This document shows positions 45,626 to 54,637 of a stretch of 64,000 nucleotides of DNA, in pieces. The position numbers and the translations under genes were made by a program. This DNA is from Amycolatopsis balhimycina FH 1894 (GTDB lineage: Bacteria; Actinomycetota; Actinomycetes; Mycobacteriales; Pseudonocardiaceae): positions 5,948,822 through 6,012,821 of the forward strand of contig NZ_KB913037.1 of NCBI RefSeq assembly GCF_000384295.1. Reading direction: 5' to 3'. Each line of letters opens with the position of its first letter. Position 1 is the first letter of the stretch. The notes under the pieces are model-generated. The model searched no databases and was not told the DNA's origin. It saw only the letters and a program-made list of their open reading frames with translations.

Positions 45626-45659
45626 AAGCGCCCGCCGCGTTGGTTCGCGACGGGCGCTT
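45626..45659. terminator. Bidirectional terminator
   Basis: AAGCGCCCGCCGCG pairs with CGCGACGGGCGCTT around a 6-nt loop, between the convergent GntR and SCO5389-family genes; A- and T-rich ends flank it. Confidence 0.8.
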
Positions 45660-45668
45660 GTCGTATGC

Positions 45669-46052
45669 CTAGCAGTTGATCAGTTCGGGCTTCTGGTTGA
45701 GGATCTGCGCGCGGGGCGAGACGAACTCCTCGTACTCCTTGACCGCCGACGGGGCGAACAGGCCCGTCTTGCAGCAGTTCTGGAAGGCCAGCCGGACGCC
45801 GTACTTCCGCTCGACGGCCCCGCGCATCGAGTCGCTGGCAGCGAAGCGCAGCAGTTCACCCCATGCCTGGTCATCCGGCGGCACGGAGCCGTCCTCGGCG
45901 ACCGTCGCCCCGCTCTCGTACTGCTTGACCAGTCGCTCGACCACCGACCAGGCGTAGGGAAGCGAGTTCTGAACGCAGGCCAGGAATTCGTCATCGGTCA
46001 TCGCGCCCGCCTGCGCCTTCCTGACCAATTCTTCCGGGACCGTCAACGACAT
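45669..46052 (-). CDS. SCO5389-family protein
   Basis: 127 residues with the family landmarks SLPYAWSVVERLV, PPDDQAWGELLRFAASDSMRGAVERKYGVRLAFQNCCKTGLF and RAQILNQKPELINC. GAGGAAG precedes the ATG. The family is widespread in actinomycetes, often near mobile or regulatory loci, with no established function. Here it is element cargo. Confidence 0.75.
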   Translation of the reverse strand: MSLTVPEELVRKAQAGAMTDDEFLACVQNSLPYAWSVVERLVKQYESGATVAEDGSVPPDDQAWGELLRFAASDSMRGAVERKYGVRLAFQNCCKTGLFAPSAVKEYEEFVSPRAQILNQKPELINC

Positions 46053-46250
46053 CGCGGCACTTCCTCTCAGGTTCGACACTGCCGCCGTCTATCTAACGCT
46101 TGCAGTGGACCTGACCGCGACGCCCGAAGGTGTGATAATTCAGCACTCCGCGTAGTCGTCGGCGTCGCCGAATCATTAGCAATCTTGCATGACCAGCTCT
46201 CGCCGAGTCGCCCGAGCAACTTGCAGACCTAATTTCAGATAGAATTGATC

Positions 46251-46781
46251 CTATTCAAGACCCCATCCACTGAACTCGTCACCTTGCACTTCCACTACAG
46301 GGTCACCGATATGCACGTAGGAGTCCTCAGGCTTCAGTTCTTGTTTGTAAGTAGCCTCCTCGGTGCGCAGTGTCTCAGTGGATTTGACGGGCTCGGCAAA
46401 CAGTTGGCCGGCGGACAGCGCCTTTCCGGCCCACAAAGCCCCGCCGGACGTTGTGAATGTTCGGAAAGTGCTTGCAACCGACAGCTTTTCCATTACGCTG
46501 ACAACCTTTACGAAGACCTTGGGTATATCGACGAAACCAAGCACCTCGCCTGTGTCTGGGTCTGGAATCTGTCCACCCTGAGAGTTGAGGATTGCAAACC
46601 TCATGCCAACGTCAACGCCGGCGTCCGAACCTCGATTGATAACAAGTTGCCTGGAGTTTAATATCTGTGCTACTTTCCCGCGAATTTTTTCGGACCTCAC
46701 GATCGCGGTTTCCGAAACCTTGACCCAGTCCTCACCTGTTACCTCTACAGTAGAGTCGGGCTCGTTTTCCTTGTCGCTCAT
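46251..46781 (-). CDS. AT-richer cargo protein with FlgT-C-like domain
   Basis: 176 residues. The central part (GKVAQILNSRQLVINRGSDAGVDVGMRF..., PDTGEVLGFVD) resembles the FlgT C-terminal beta-barrel-like domain. There is no signal peptide. Codon use is visibly less GC-rich than the backbone, suggesting recent acquisition. It follows the membrane gene 46782-47309 with no gap (TAGATG), so the two form an operon. The function is unknown. Confidence 0.65.
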   Translation of the reverse strand: MSDKENEPDSTVEVTGEDWVKVSETAIVRSEKIRGKVAQILNSRQLVINRGSDAGVDVGMRFAILNSQGGQIPDPDTGEVLGFVDIPKVFVKVVSVMEKLSVASTFRTFTTSGGALWAGKALSAGQLFAEPVKSTETLRTEEATYKQELKPEDSYVHIGDPVVEVQGDEFSGWGLE

Positions 46782-47309
46782 CTACTTACCGTCCTCAAAT
46801 ACCTCTGGTGCAACGTCTCGCCACGATTCGACTGCGTCCACCAGGTCGTTTTCAATGTTGCTCGCCTGAACGCTAAGTTGACCGAACATAAAGCGTGCAG
46901 CTGAGTTCTTTGGAGATGCCGAGATTCCATCATCCGCAATTATCCGAATTGTGGACGCGGTTGCTCGGATGTTGATAGCACTCCTGACCATGCTTCGAAC
47001 GTGGTTTCTGTCAAGTCTTCCGGCGTGGCCCCCCACTGCGACGCTCAGGACCTGAAAGAGCCCACTGCAGACCGTTAAAGACAACACGGGGAGTAGGTCC
47101 AATGGAGAGCCCTTTGACCCTATGATTGCAATGACGATCGTTAGAGATAGTCCTGCTGCCAGCAAGAGCCAACTGGCCACCCGCAGCCAGCGATTAGCCG
47201 ACTTGGCAGTCTGTTTCAAGGTTGGGATAGGTATCTGTTCTGGAGGCAGCATCACAGCCTCTGTTGAGTCTCCAGGGCTGGGGCTCTCGGCTAGCTGTCT
47301 ATCAATCAT
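46782..47309 (-). CDS. AT-richer cargo protein with two membrane helices
   Basis: 175 residues (start ATG 47309; GTG 47336 is possible). A soluble N-terminus precedes two helices (WLRVASWLLLAAGLSLTIVIAIIG and LLPVLSLTVCSGLFQVLSVAVGG), then a helical cytoplasmic tail. The layout recalls small two-helix membrane effectors of bacterial conflict systems (SLATT and TRADD-N-associated domains), but no diagnostic motif is seen. It forms a two-gene operon with the FlgT-C-like protein. Confidence 0.6.
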   Translation of the reverse strand: MIDRQLAESPSPGDSTEAVMLPPEQIPIPTLKQTAKSANRWLRVASWLLLAAGLSLTIVIAIIGSKGSPLDLLPVLSLTVCSGLFQVLSVAVGGHAGRLDRNHVRSMVRSAINIRATASTIRIIADDGISASPKNSAARFMFGQLSVQASNIENDLVDAVESWRDVAPEVFEDGK

Positions 47310-47370
47310 GTAGCCATCAGCCTCCCTCGTCGTCACGTGTTGTTGCCGAACTTAGCTCTATGGGATCAAG

Positions 47371-47520
47371 GCGCCGCCGTCGGCGGCGCACCTCGGGGCC
47401 GCACGGCGGCCCCGCCCGAGTGCGGCACGGACGGCCTGCCGCTCCGCTCCGGCCGCCGGCCGCCGGGCGGGCCGCCGGAGGTCACCTTGCGTGCAGCGCC
47501 GCCGACGGCGCCGATCCTGA
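47371..47520. other. Extremely GC-rich structured region in the cargo gap (47310-47894)
   Basis: In the 585-bp gap before the right end, GCGCCGCCG/CGGCGGCGC (47371-47389) and GGGGCCG/CGGCCCC-type hairpins (about 47395-47413) cluster, and a similar GCGCCGCCG motif returns at about 47492. No convincing gene is seen. AICEs need a cis-acting transfer locus and a replication origin, for which this is one candidate. Confidence 0.35.
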
Positions 47521-47894
47521 GCAAGAACGCGACACCCGGTGCATCACGCGCGGAGTTTGGCCCTGCCCAACGCGGATGCCGTCGGGTGCCGCGTCCTGCA
47601 CTCTACGGCCGCACCGCAGAGTTCCCGCAAGATCGGTAACCGGTTCGGGCGTAGTGGCCGGATGACGAAGGGGGAGTTTGGTCCGAGCGGTGGCGAGTCG
47701 ACGGAGGCCGCTCCCTCGCAGGCGATCGTTTAACACCGGCCCGCCGCCATCAAGGGCGCCTCCGGCGTCGCTGCGCGATGGACGCAAGCGCCCACCCTTG
47801 ACACCGGCGACCCGGTGCTAACTGCGGCACGGGCGAGGAAGACGGGGGCGGACAGCCTCCGCGTCACGGATGCGAACCCGGAGAGGTGTCGACC

Positions 47895-48161
47895 ATGAAG
47901 CAGCCGAGTCGACGACTCAGTCCCAACCAGGTCGCCCTGTGGTCCCGCTTCGAGCTGATGGACTGGCAGGCGCGGGGGAGTGGGAAGGCAACACGCGCGT
48001 GCACAGGCGCGGGCATACTGGGGGTGTCCAGCTCAGCCGGATCGAGGGCCTCGCGGAACCATCACGGAACAAAGAGGCCGGTCAGGCACCATCCGGCGGT
48101 TCTGTCCCACGTCAGGACCACCCTCCTTGCGAAGCTGGCACTCACGTGGCTAGAGTGCTAA
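47895..48161 (+). CDS. Possible small or truncated ORF ending in attR
   Basis: 88 residues from an ATG with GGAGAGG upstream. The first 35 residues (KQPSRRLSPNQVALWSRFELM) look protein-like, while the rest is low quality and the frame stops inside the CIRCE operator. It may be a gene truncated at the element end or a chance frame. Confidence 0.25.
   Translation: MKQPSRRLSPNQVALWSRFELMDWQARGSGKATRACTGAGILGVSSSAGSRASRNHHGTKRPVRHHPAVLSHVRTTLLAKLALTWLEC
48127..48156 (+). promoter_or_regulatory. groES promoter rebuilt at attR
   Basis: -35 TTGCGA (48127-48132) lies in element DNA. -10 TAGAGT (48151-48156), 18 bp further on, straddles the core and the chromosomal side. At attL the displaced chromosomal -35 is TTGCAC, so the element has changed two bases of the hexamer. 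Confidence 0.6.
48135..48161 (+). promoter_or_regulatory. CIRCE operator (HrcA site), containing the attR core 48135-48154
   Basis: CTGGCACTC-N9-GAGTGCTAA matches the CIRCE consensus TTAGCACTC-N9-GAGTGCTAA with two mismatches. The first 20 bp are the att core repeated at 37046-37065. HrcA bound here would repress groES and release it on heat shock. Confidence 0.85.
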
Positions 48162-48258
48162 TCGCACGGCCCGACAGCCCCGGCACCCGCGACGGCGGGG
48201 GTGGTAGAGCCGTAACCACATCCTGCCAACGCTTTCGACGACCGTGGAGGTCAACCCG

Positions 48259-48552
48259 GTGAGCGTGAACATCAAGCCGCTCGAGGACAAGATCGTTGTC
48301 CAGACGAGCGAGGCCGAGGAGACGACCGCTTCCGGCCTCGTCATCCCCGACACCGCCAAGGAGAAGCCCCAGGAGGGCAAGGTTCTGGCCGTGGGCCCGG
48401 GCCGGATCGACGACAAGGGCAACCGCGTCCCGCTGGACGTGAGCGTCGGCGACGTCGTCATCTACTCCAAGTACGGCGGCACCGAGGTCAAGTACAACGG
48501 TGAGGACTACCTCATCCTGTCCGCCCGCGACGTGCTGGCCGTCATCAACTGA
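48259..48552 (+). CDS. groES: Co-chaperonin GroES
   Basis: 97 residues: [13 protein letters not shown], the mobile loop [21 protein letters not shown] and [20 protein letters not shown] lies 7 bp before the GTG. It caps GroEL. It is driven by the CIRCE-controlled promoter about 100 bp upstream, now partly made of element DNA. Confidence 0.97.
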   Translation: MSVNIKPLEDKIVVQTSEAEETTASGLVIPDTAKEKPQEGKVLAVGPGRIDDKGNRVPLDVSVGDVVIYSKYGGTEVKYNGEDYLILSARDVLAVIN

Positions 48553-48571
48553 CGTCCGCTCGCAGCGCATG

Positions 48572-48608
48572 ACGCCCCGGGCCCCGCACAAGCCGGGGGA
48601 CGGGGCGT
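48572..48608 (+). terminator. Hairpin between groES and groEL
   Basis: ACGCCCCG and CGGGGCGT arms with inner CCCC/GGGG pairing, followed by TCTT, 20 bp after groES. It may reduce read-through into groEL or protect the groES mRNA end. Confidence 0.55.
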
Positions 48609-48637
48609 TCTTGCGTTCCAGACCCACCGGAAGGTAA

Positions 48638-50263
<1,626 letters not shown>

Positions 50264-50275
50264 CGTAACGCAAGC

Positions 50276-50317
50276 GAACCGGGCGGTACTCCTGCGGGGG
50301 TGCCGCCCGGTTCTTTT
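50276..50317 (+). terminator. Terminator after groEL1
   Basis: GAACCGGGCGGTAC pairs with GTGCCGCCCGGTTC (one mismatch) and is followed by TTCTTTT, a good intrinsic terminator 12 bp after the stop. Confidence 0.85.
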
Positions 50318-50331
50318 CGCCCGCCCCGAAC

Positions 50332-50384
50332 TTCGTGAAGGCCACCTTCAGGAACTTCAACTTCCTCAAGGTGGCCTTCACGAA
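50332..50384. repeat. Long palindrome between groEL1 and whiB
   Basis: 17-bp perfect outer arms (TTCGTGAAGGCCACCTT) and an inner AGGAA/TTCCT stem. It comes directly after the groEL1 terminator, so it is a second, separate element. It aligns with the other GTGAAnG palindromes. Confidence 0.75.
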
Positions 50385-50460
50385 CTTCGGCGGAACCGAC
50401 CCCGGACGGCACGAAGGGCGGCACCCCACCCGGTGCCGCCCTCCGATGTCTGTGGGGCGC

Positions 50461-50763
50461 TCAGCCGCCGGACATGCTGAGCGCGCGTTTGTCGGACTTG
50501 ATGAGGTGCTCCCGCTCGGACTCCGAGAGCCCACCCCAAATGCCGTAGGGCTCGTGCACCGCCAGCGCGTGGCTGCGGCACATCTCCAAGACCGGGCAGC
50601 TCAGGCAGACCGCCTTCGCCCTGGCCTCTCGCCGCGCCCGCGCCGGGCCGCGCTCGCCGTCCGGGTGAAAGAAGGACGCGCTGTCCATCCCCCGGCACGA
50701 CCCTTCGAGCTGCCAGTCCCACATGTCGGCGTTGGGTCCTGGGAGCCTGCGCGTGTCTGCCAT
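50461..50763 (-). CDS. WhiB-family iron-sulfur transcription regulator
   Basis: 100 residues. Four Cys (GSCRG, VCLSCPVLEMC) can hold a [4Fe-4S] cluster, and YGIWGGLSESER is the G(V/I)WGG turn that contacts sigma factor. The position next to groEL1 matches whiB3 (Rv3416) of M. tuberculosis; paralogue assignment by eye is tentative. WhiB proteins bind the sigma-A region 4 and sense redox or NO. Confidence 0.9.
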   Translation of the reverse strand: MADTRRLPGPNADMWDWQLEGSCRGMDSASFFHPDGERGPARARREARAKAVCLSCPVLEMCRSHALAVHEPYGIWGGLSESEREHLIKSDKRALSMSGG

Positions 50764-50972
50764 CCTGACCGCCTCCGTCAATCGGTCGATGCCGCTAGCT
50801 GCTCTGCTGTGGTGCCGATACTCCATTCGGTGCAACGGGCGTAACGTTAGAAGCGCGCCAATAGTTGTTCAAGTGATTCGGGTCGATTCAGCCGTTAGGC
50901 ATCCCCCGGATGTGTGAGCAGGGGTTTCGCCTCCGGTTGCCGACTGCGCTGGGTGCCTGGATATTGAGGCTC

Positions 50973-51917
50973 GTGGGAGCTGGGTCGGGTACCGAAGAAC
51001 CCACCCTGCCGGTGGCCTCGGTCGCCCGCCGGCTCGGGGTCGCACCGTCCACCCTCCGAACTTGGGACCGCCGCTACGGGCTCGGCCCCAGCCGGCACAC
51101 CGACGGCCGTCACCGCCGCTACGGCAGCTCGGACATCGGCAGGCTCGAACTGATGCAGCGCGCGTTGCTGAGCGGCGCGTCGACGGCGGAGGCCGCGCGC
51201 TACGCCCTCGAGCAGATGCCACGCTCCGGACCACCTCAGCCGGAGGAGCGGGCGGAACCGCGCGAAGCCGGCGCGGTCGACGACGGTCACGAGGTCCGCT
51301 CACGCCTGGCCCGCCGGTTGAGCACCGCCGCGCTGGCGATGGACGTCGGCGCGGTGCAGCGCATGCTGGCGGACACGATCGCCGAACTCGGCGTGCTCCC
51401 CGCGTGGACGGGCGTGATCGAGCCGGTGCTGTCGGCACTCGGGGCCCGCTGGCGCGGCGCGAGCGCGGGCGCCGAGGTCGAGTACCTGCTGGCGGAGTGC
51501 GTGTTCGCGGCGCTGGTGCGGGCGACCCCGGTGCTCGACGAGCCCCGCAACACCCGCCCGGTGCTGCTCGGCTGCGTCCCGGAGGAGCGCGACACGATGC
51601 CGATGTACGCGCTGGCCGCGTCCCTGGCCGGACGGCGGGTCGGCGCGCAGCTGTTCGGCGTGCCGCTGCCGGCGGAGGTACTGGCGGTCGCGGTCCGCCG
51701 CAGCGCGCCGGCCGCGGTGGTGCTGTGGGCGCACCGGCGCGGGGTGGCGGACACGCGGCTGTTCGCGCGGGTCTCGCGGGGACGGCAGCGCAGCCGGCTG
51801 TTCGCGTGCGGGCCGGGCTGGGACCCGGCGGGGCTGCCGGACAAGGTGGAGCTGCTGACGGACCTGCCGAGCGCGGCGGACCGCATCGAGCACGTCCTGG
51901 TCGGCGGCCGCCGGTAG
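50973..51917 (+). CDS. MerR-type regulator with B12-binding-like C-terminal fold
   Basis: 314 residues from GTG 50973, which is 7 nt after a GATATT -10-like box; ATG 50910 is an alternative that adds 21 unconvincing residues. The MerR HTH is LPVASVARRLGVAPSTLRTWDRRYGLGPSR. The C-terminal part has CarH-like helper and Rossmann segments, but the cobalamin-binding ExxH position reads PEERDTMPM, without His. It may have lost B12/light sensing. Targets are unknown. Confidence 0.75.
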   Translation: MGAGSGTEEPTLPVASVARRLGVAPSTLRTWDRRYGLGPSRHTDGRHRRYGSSDIGRLELMQRALLSGASTAEAARYALEQMPRSGPPQPEERAEPREAGAVDDGHEVRSRLARRLSTAALAMDVGAVQRMLADTIAELGVLPAWTGVIEPVLSALGARWRGASAGAEVEYLLAECVFAALVRATPVLDEPRNTRPVLLGCVPEERDTMPMYALAASLAGRRVGAQLFGVPLPAEVLAVAVRRSAPAAVVLWAHRRGVADTRLFARVSRGRQRSRLFACGPGWDPAGLPDKVELLTDLPSAADRIEHVLVGGRR

Positions 51918-51929
51918 CCGCCGCCGAAC

Positions 51930-51982
51930 GTCCTGAATGACTCATTCAGGACGTCGGAGGTCCGGAATGAGTCATTCAGGAC
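51930..51982. repeat. Two tandem palindromes, 30-bp period
   Basis: GTCCTGAATGA-C-TCATTCAGGAC is a perfect palindrome around one base. A near copy (tccGgaatga-G-tcattcAgga) follows 30 bp later. Both start shortly after the MerR-type gene and before the TPR-like gene. They could terminate transcription or bind a dimeric protein. Confidence 0.8.
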
Positions 51983-52085
51983 ACCGGAGGCCCAGGGGCG
52001 GGTGGGGCCCGTCCAGCTCGCGCGCGTGGCGGAGCACACCGGTCTCGATCATGTTTTTGTCGGTCCCAGCCGCTAGAAAGGACGG

Positions 52086-52940
52086 GTGCACGAACCCGCC
52101 CTGAGGGCCGCCGCGTTCGGGAGCGATCCGCTGCCCGATCCCGCCGCCCTGCGCGGCGACGGCAGCCCGCGGGAACGGCTGCTCGCCGCCGTCGTGCTCG
52201 GGGCGCAGGGCCGGTACGCGGCCGCTGCGGCCCTCCTGGACGCCCTCCGCGGCGGCGGCGAGCCCCTGGTGGCCTCCCTTGCCGCCAGCGCGCTCGCGTC
52301 GCACCGGCGGCAGCTGGGCGGGCACCGGCGGGCCCGCTCCCTCGACGGCGAGGCCTTCGCCAAAGCCGCCGCCCTCGAGAGCTATCCCGATCCGGACGGC
52401 CTCGACGCGGCGGGCGCGCGTGCCGACGCCCTCCTCGGGCTGGCCGCCGACAACCTCGCCCTCGGCCGGCTCGCCGCCGCGCGAAGGCTGGCCGGCCGGG
52501 CCGCCGAGCAGGACGCCGGCTGGCGGGCGCGGGTCCGCGGCGGCTGGGTCGGCGCCGAAATCGAGCTCTCCGCAGGTCAGGGTGCCGCCGCCGTGCCGCA
52601 CGCCGAGCGCGCATTCGAAACCGCGCGAGAGCGCGGTGCGCGGCGGCACGCCGTGAAATCCGGGATTGTGCTGGCCGTGGCCCTGCGAGCGGCCGGCCGT
52701 CCCGATCACCGGGAGATTTCGGACGACCTTGTCGGAAATGCAATGGCGACCGCCGAGGAATGCGAACTGCTTTCACTTTTGTGGCCGGCGACCCTCGTCG
52801 CGGCCGACCTGCGCCCAGGACACGCCGAGGAGTATCGATTCAGAACGACAGAGGTGTTGCACGCAGTGTTACGGAGCGCAGATCCTTGCGGGAGGAGGAT
52901 CGCGGGGGAATCGCCATGGGTGCCCGCCCCGGGTGGTTGA
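52086..52940 (+). CDS. TPR-like helical protein (Rv3415c-type)
   Basis: 284 residues, Ala/Arg/Leu-rich paired helices (LLAAVVLGAQGRYAAAAALLDAL; LGLAADNLALGRLAAARRLAGRA) typical of degenerate TPR repeats. GAAAGGACG precedes the GTG. The M. tuberculosis homologue lies between whiB3 and sigD, as here. No catalytic motif; a scaffold role is inferred. Confidence 0.75.
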   Translation: MHEPALRAAAFGSDPLPDPAALRGDGSPRERLLAAVVLGAQGRYAAAAALLDALRGGGEPLVASLAASALASHRRQLGGHRRARSLDGEAFAKAAALESYPDPDGLDAAGARADALLGLAADNLALGRLAAARRLAGRAAEQDAGWRARVRGGWVGAEIELSAGQGAAAVPHAERAFETARERGARRHAVKSGIVLAVALRAAGRPDHREISDDLVGNAMATAEECELLSLLWPATLVAADLRPGHAEEYRFRTTEVLHAVLRSADPCGRRIAGESPWVPAPGG

Positions 52941-53071
52941 GCCGTCGGAATGGGGTGTTCCGGCATCCGGGCTAAGAAACTTCAAAAAAAGCCACCGGAT
53001 CGTGTCAAGGTTCGGGCTAAAGCGTCCGATAGGGGAAGAGGAATGTCACCCGGCTGCAGGAAGGAAACCCC

Positions 53072-53668
53072 GTGACGACGGTCTTGATCTGCGACGACCG
53101 ACGCAGTGTCCGTGAAGGGCTCACCCGAGTGATGTCCGCGGTCCCTGGGGTCAGTCGCATCGACTGCGTAGCGCACGGTGACGAGCTGCTGGCCCGGTAC
53201 TCCCGTCAGCCCGTCGACGTCGTGCTGGTCGGGACGCAGCGCGCGGTCCCGACGGGTGTCGAAGCCACCCGGCGGCTCGTCTCGGCCAACCCCCAGGCGA
53301 ACGTCATCGTCTTCGGCGCCCCGGACGACGCGGGCAGCATCGCCGCCGCGATCGCCGGCGGTGCCCGCGGCTACCTCCGCTGGGACGCGTCCCGGCCGGA
53401 GCTGGTCGCCGCGCTGGCCCACACCCTCGCGAGCACCTCGGTGCCCGCGCCCCGTCAGCCGTCCGACCCGGGCGTCCAGCTGACCGAGCGCGAGCTTCAG
53501 GTGCTCCGCGGGATGAGCCAGGGCAAGAGCAACGGCCAGATCGGCCGCGAGCTCTACCTGTCCGAGGACACGGTCAAGACCCACGCGCGGCGGCTGTTCC
53601 GCAAGCTCGGCGTGCGCGACCGCGCGCAGGCCGTGGCTCACGGCTTCCGCCGCGGCCTGGTCAGCTGA
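53072..53668 (+). CDS. bldM: BldM-like response regulator without phospho-acceptor Asp
   Basis: 198 residues. The receiver domain keeps the acidic pair (CDD, 7-9) but position 54, Asp in Streptomyces BldM, is Gly (VVLVGTQRAVP), and the conserved Lys region reads YLRWDASR. The C-terminal LuxR HTH (LTERELQVLRGMSQGKSNGQIGRELYLSEDTVKTHARRLFRKLG) is nearly identical in style to BldM, a developmental regulator. AGGAAA precedes the GTG. It probably acts as an unphosphorylated dimer. Confidence 0.82.
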   Translation: MTTVLICDDRRSVREGLTRVMSAVPGVSRIDCVAHGDELLARYSRQPVDVVLVGTQRAVPTGVEATRRLVSANPQANVIVFGAPDDAGSIAAAIAGGARGYLRWDASRPELVAALAHTLASTSVPAPRQPSDPGVQLTERELQVLRGMSQGKSNGQIGRELYLSEDTVKTHARRLFRKLGVRDRAQAVAHGFRRGLVS

Positions 53669-53720
53669 CTCCTCGCGCGGCACTCTCCTCGATCCTGACA
53701 CGGCCGGAACACAGGTGACG

Positions 53721-53749
53721 ACGGGCCAGGGCGCACCGCCCTGGCCCGT
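53721..53749 (+). terminator. Terminator of the BldM-like gene; start of a 396-bp gap
   Basis: Perfect 13-bp arms (ACGGGCCAGGGCG) with a 3-nt loop. The rest of the gap to 54064 holds no convincing gene; it should contain the sigD promoter, for which TACGGT at about 53976 and the AT-richer 54020-54060 are candidates. Confidence 0.75.
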
Positions 53750-54064
53750 ACCTGCGTGGTCCCCATCACACTCCGGCGCCCGATGTGGCAGCCTCCGTGG
53801 CGGTCTTCCGCCTCGCCACCCGTCTCTCCGACGGATCTCGTACCCGTGGTCCCCGCTCGCTCGTTGAATCGGTGACGTCGGCCGCGGGTCTGCAGGAAAA
53901 TCCGTATTTCCGCGGCTCCGGCGGCCGCGGCGCGCCCGGGCACACCGCGCGCGTCGGTCCGGACCGGCCCGCAGGTACGGTAGCGGTCACCGGTGCGCGG
54001 TGGAGGGCAACCTCGAGCCGGACTCTTTGCACGCCTACACGTAACACTGGGACTGTTGTCTGCG

Positions 54065-54637
54065 ATGGCCAATGTGGGGGATGGACTGGATGAACCGGTC
54101 GCCGCTGCTGTCGAGGGAGATCCCCAGGCAGTGGAGCGGCTGCTGGCTGCTATCCGTCCACTGGTAGTGCGGTATTGCCGCGCCCGGGTTGGCAGGCAGG
54201 AGCGATCGTTCGCTTCGGCAGACGACGTTGCGCAGGAGGTGTGTCTCGCGGTGCTAACGGCATTGCCTTCGTACCGTGACCAAGGCCGCCCATTTTTGGC
54301 GTTCGTCTACGGGATCGCCCAGCACAAGGTGGCCGACGCGCATCGCGCGGCGGCGCGCAACCGGGCCGAGCCGGTGGCCGAAATCCCCGACGAGGTCGAA
54401 GGCGGGGTCGGCCCCGAGCAGCGGGCGCTGCAAGGTGAACTGAACGAGCGGATGTCCCAGTTGTTGCAGGTGCTGCCGGACAAGCAGCGGGAGATCGTGG
54501 TGCTCCGCGTGGTCGTCGGCCTGTCGGCGGAGGAGACCGCGGACGCGGTCGGCTCCACCCCCGGCGCCGTCCGCGTCGCCCAGCACCGCGCCCTCGCGCG
54601 GCTGAGAAAGGTCCTGGCCGCGGAGGAGGTGATCTGA
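54065..54637 (+). CDS. sigD: RNA polymerase sigma factor SigD (ECF type, ShbA-related)
   Basis: 190 residues. Region 2 includes DDVAQEVCLAVLTALPSYRDQGRPFLAFVYGIAQHKVADAHR, and region 4 LPDKQREIVVLRVVVGLSAEETADAVGSTPGAVRVAQHRALARLR. It matches mycobacterial SigD/Streptomyces ShbA. The ATG was chosen because conserved sequence begins soon after it. The next gene, its anti-sigma factor, starts right after the stop (TGAGTG). Confidence 0.92.
   Translation: MANVGDGLDEPVAAAVEGDPQAVERLLAAIRPLVVRYCRARVGRQERSFASADDVAQEVCLAVLTALPSYRDQGRPFLAFVYGIAQHKVADAHRAAARNRAEPVAEIPDEVEGGVGPEQRALQGELNERMSQLLQVLPDKQREIVVLRVVVGLSAEETADAVGSTPGAVRVAQHRALARLRKVLAAEEVI

Larger units (their letters stand above)
37046..48154. 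mobile_element. Integrated AICE (pSAM2-like integrative and conjugative element), about 11.1 kb
   Basis: Bounded by a 20-bp direct repeat, the element carries in order int, xis, rep, a small gene, traB/ftsK and a zinc-ribbon gene, all coupled by 4-bp overlaps except at the xis-rep junction. These are followed by regulators, pra, a divergent KorSA-like repressor and cargo. This is the standard AICE toolkit: site-specific integration, rolling-circle replication and double-strand transfer by an FtsK-like pump. All core genes are intact, so the element may still be mobile. It is integrated in the groES promoter region rather than a tRNA gene. Confidence 0.88.

Noticed and set aside
47539..47733. 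Small plus-strand frame in the AICE gap
   Set aside because: No ribosome site, no recognisable motif, and composition typical of chance GC-rich frames.
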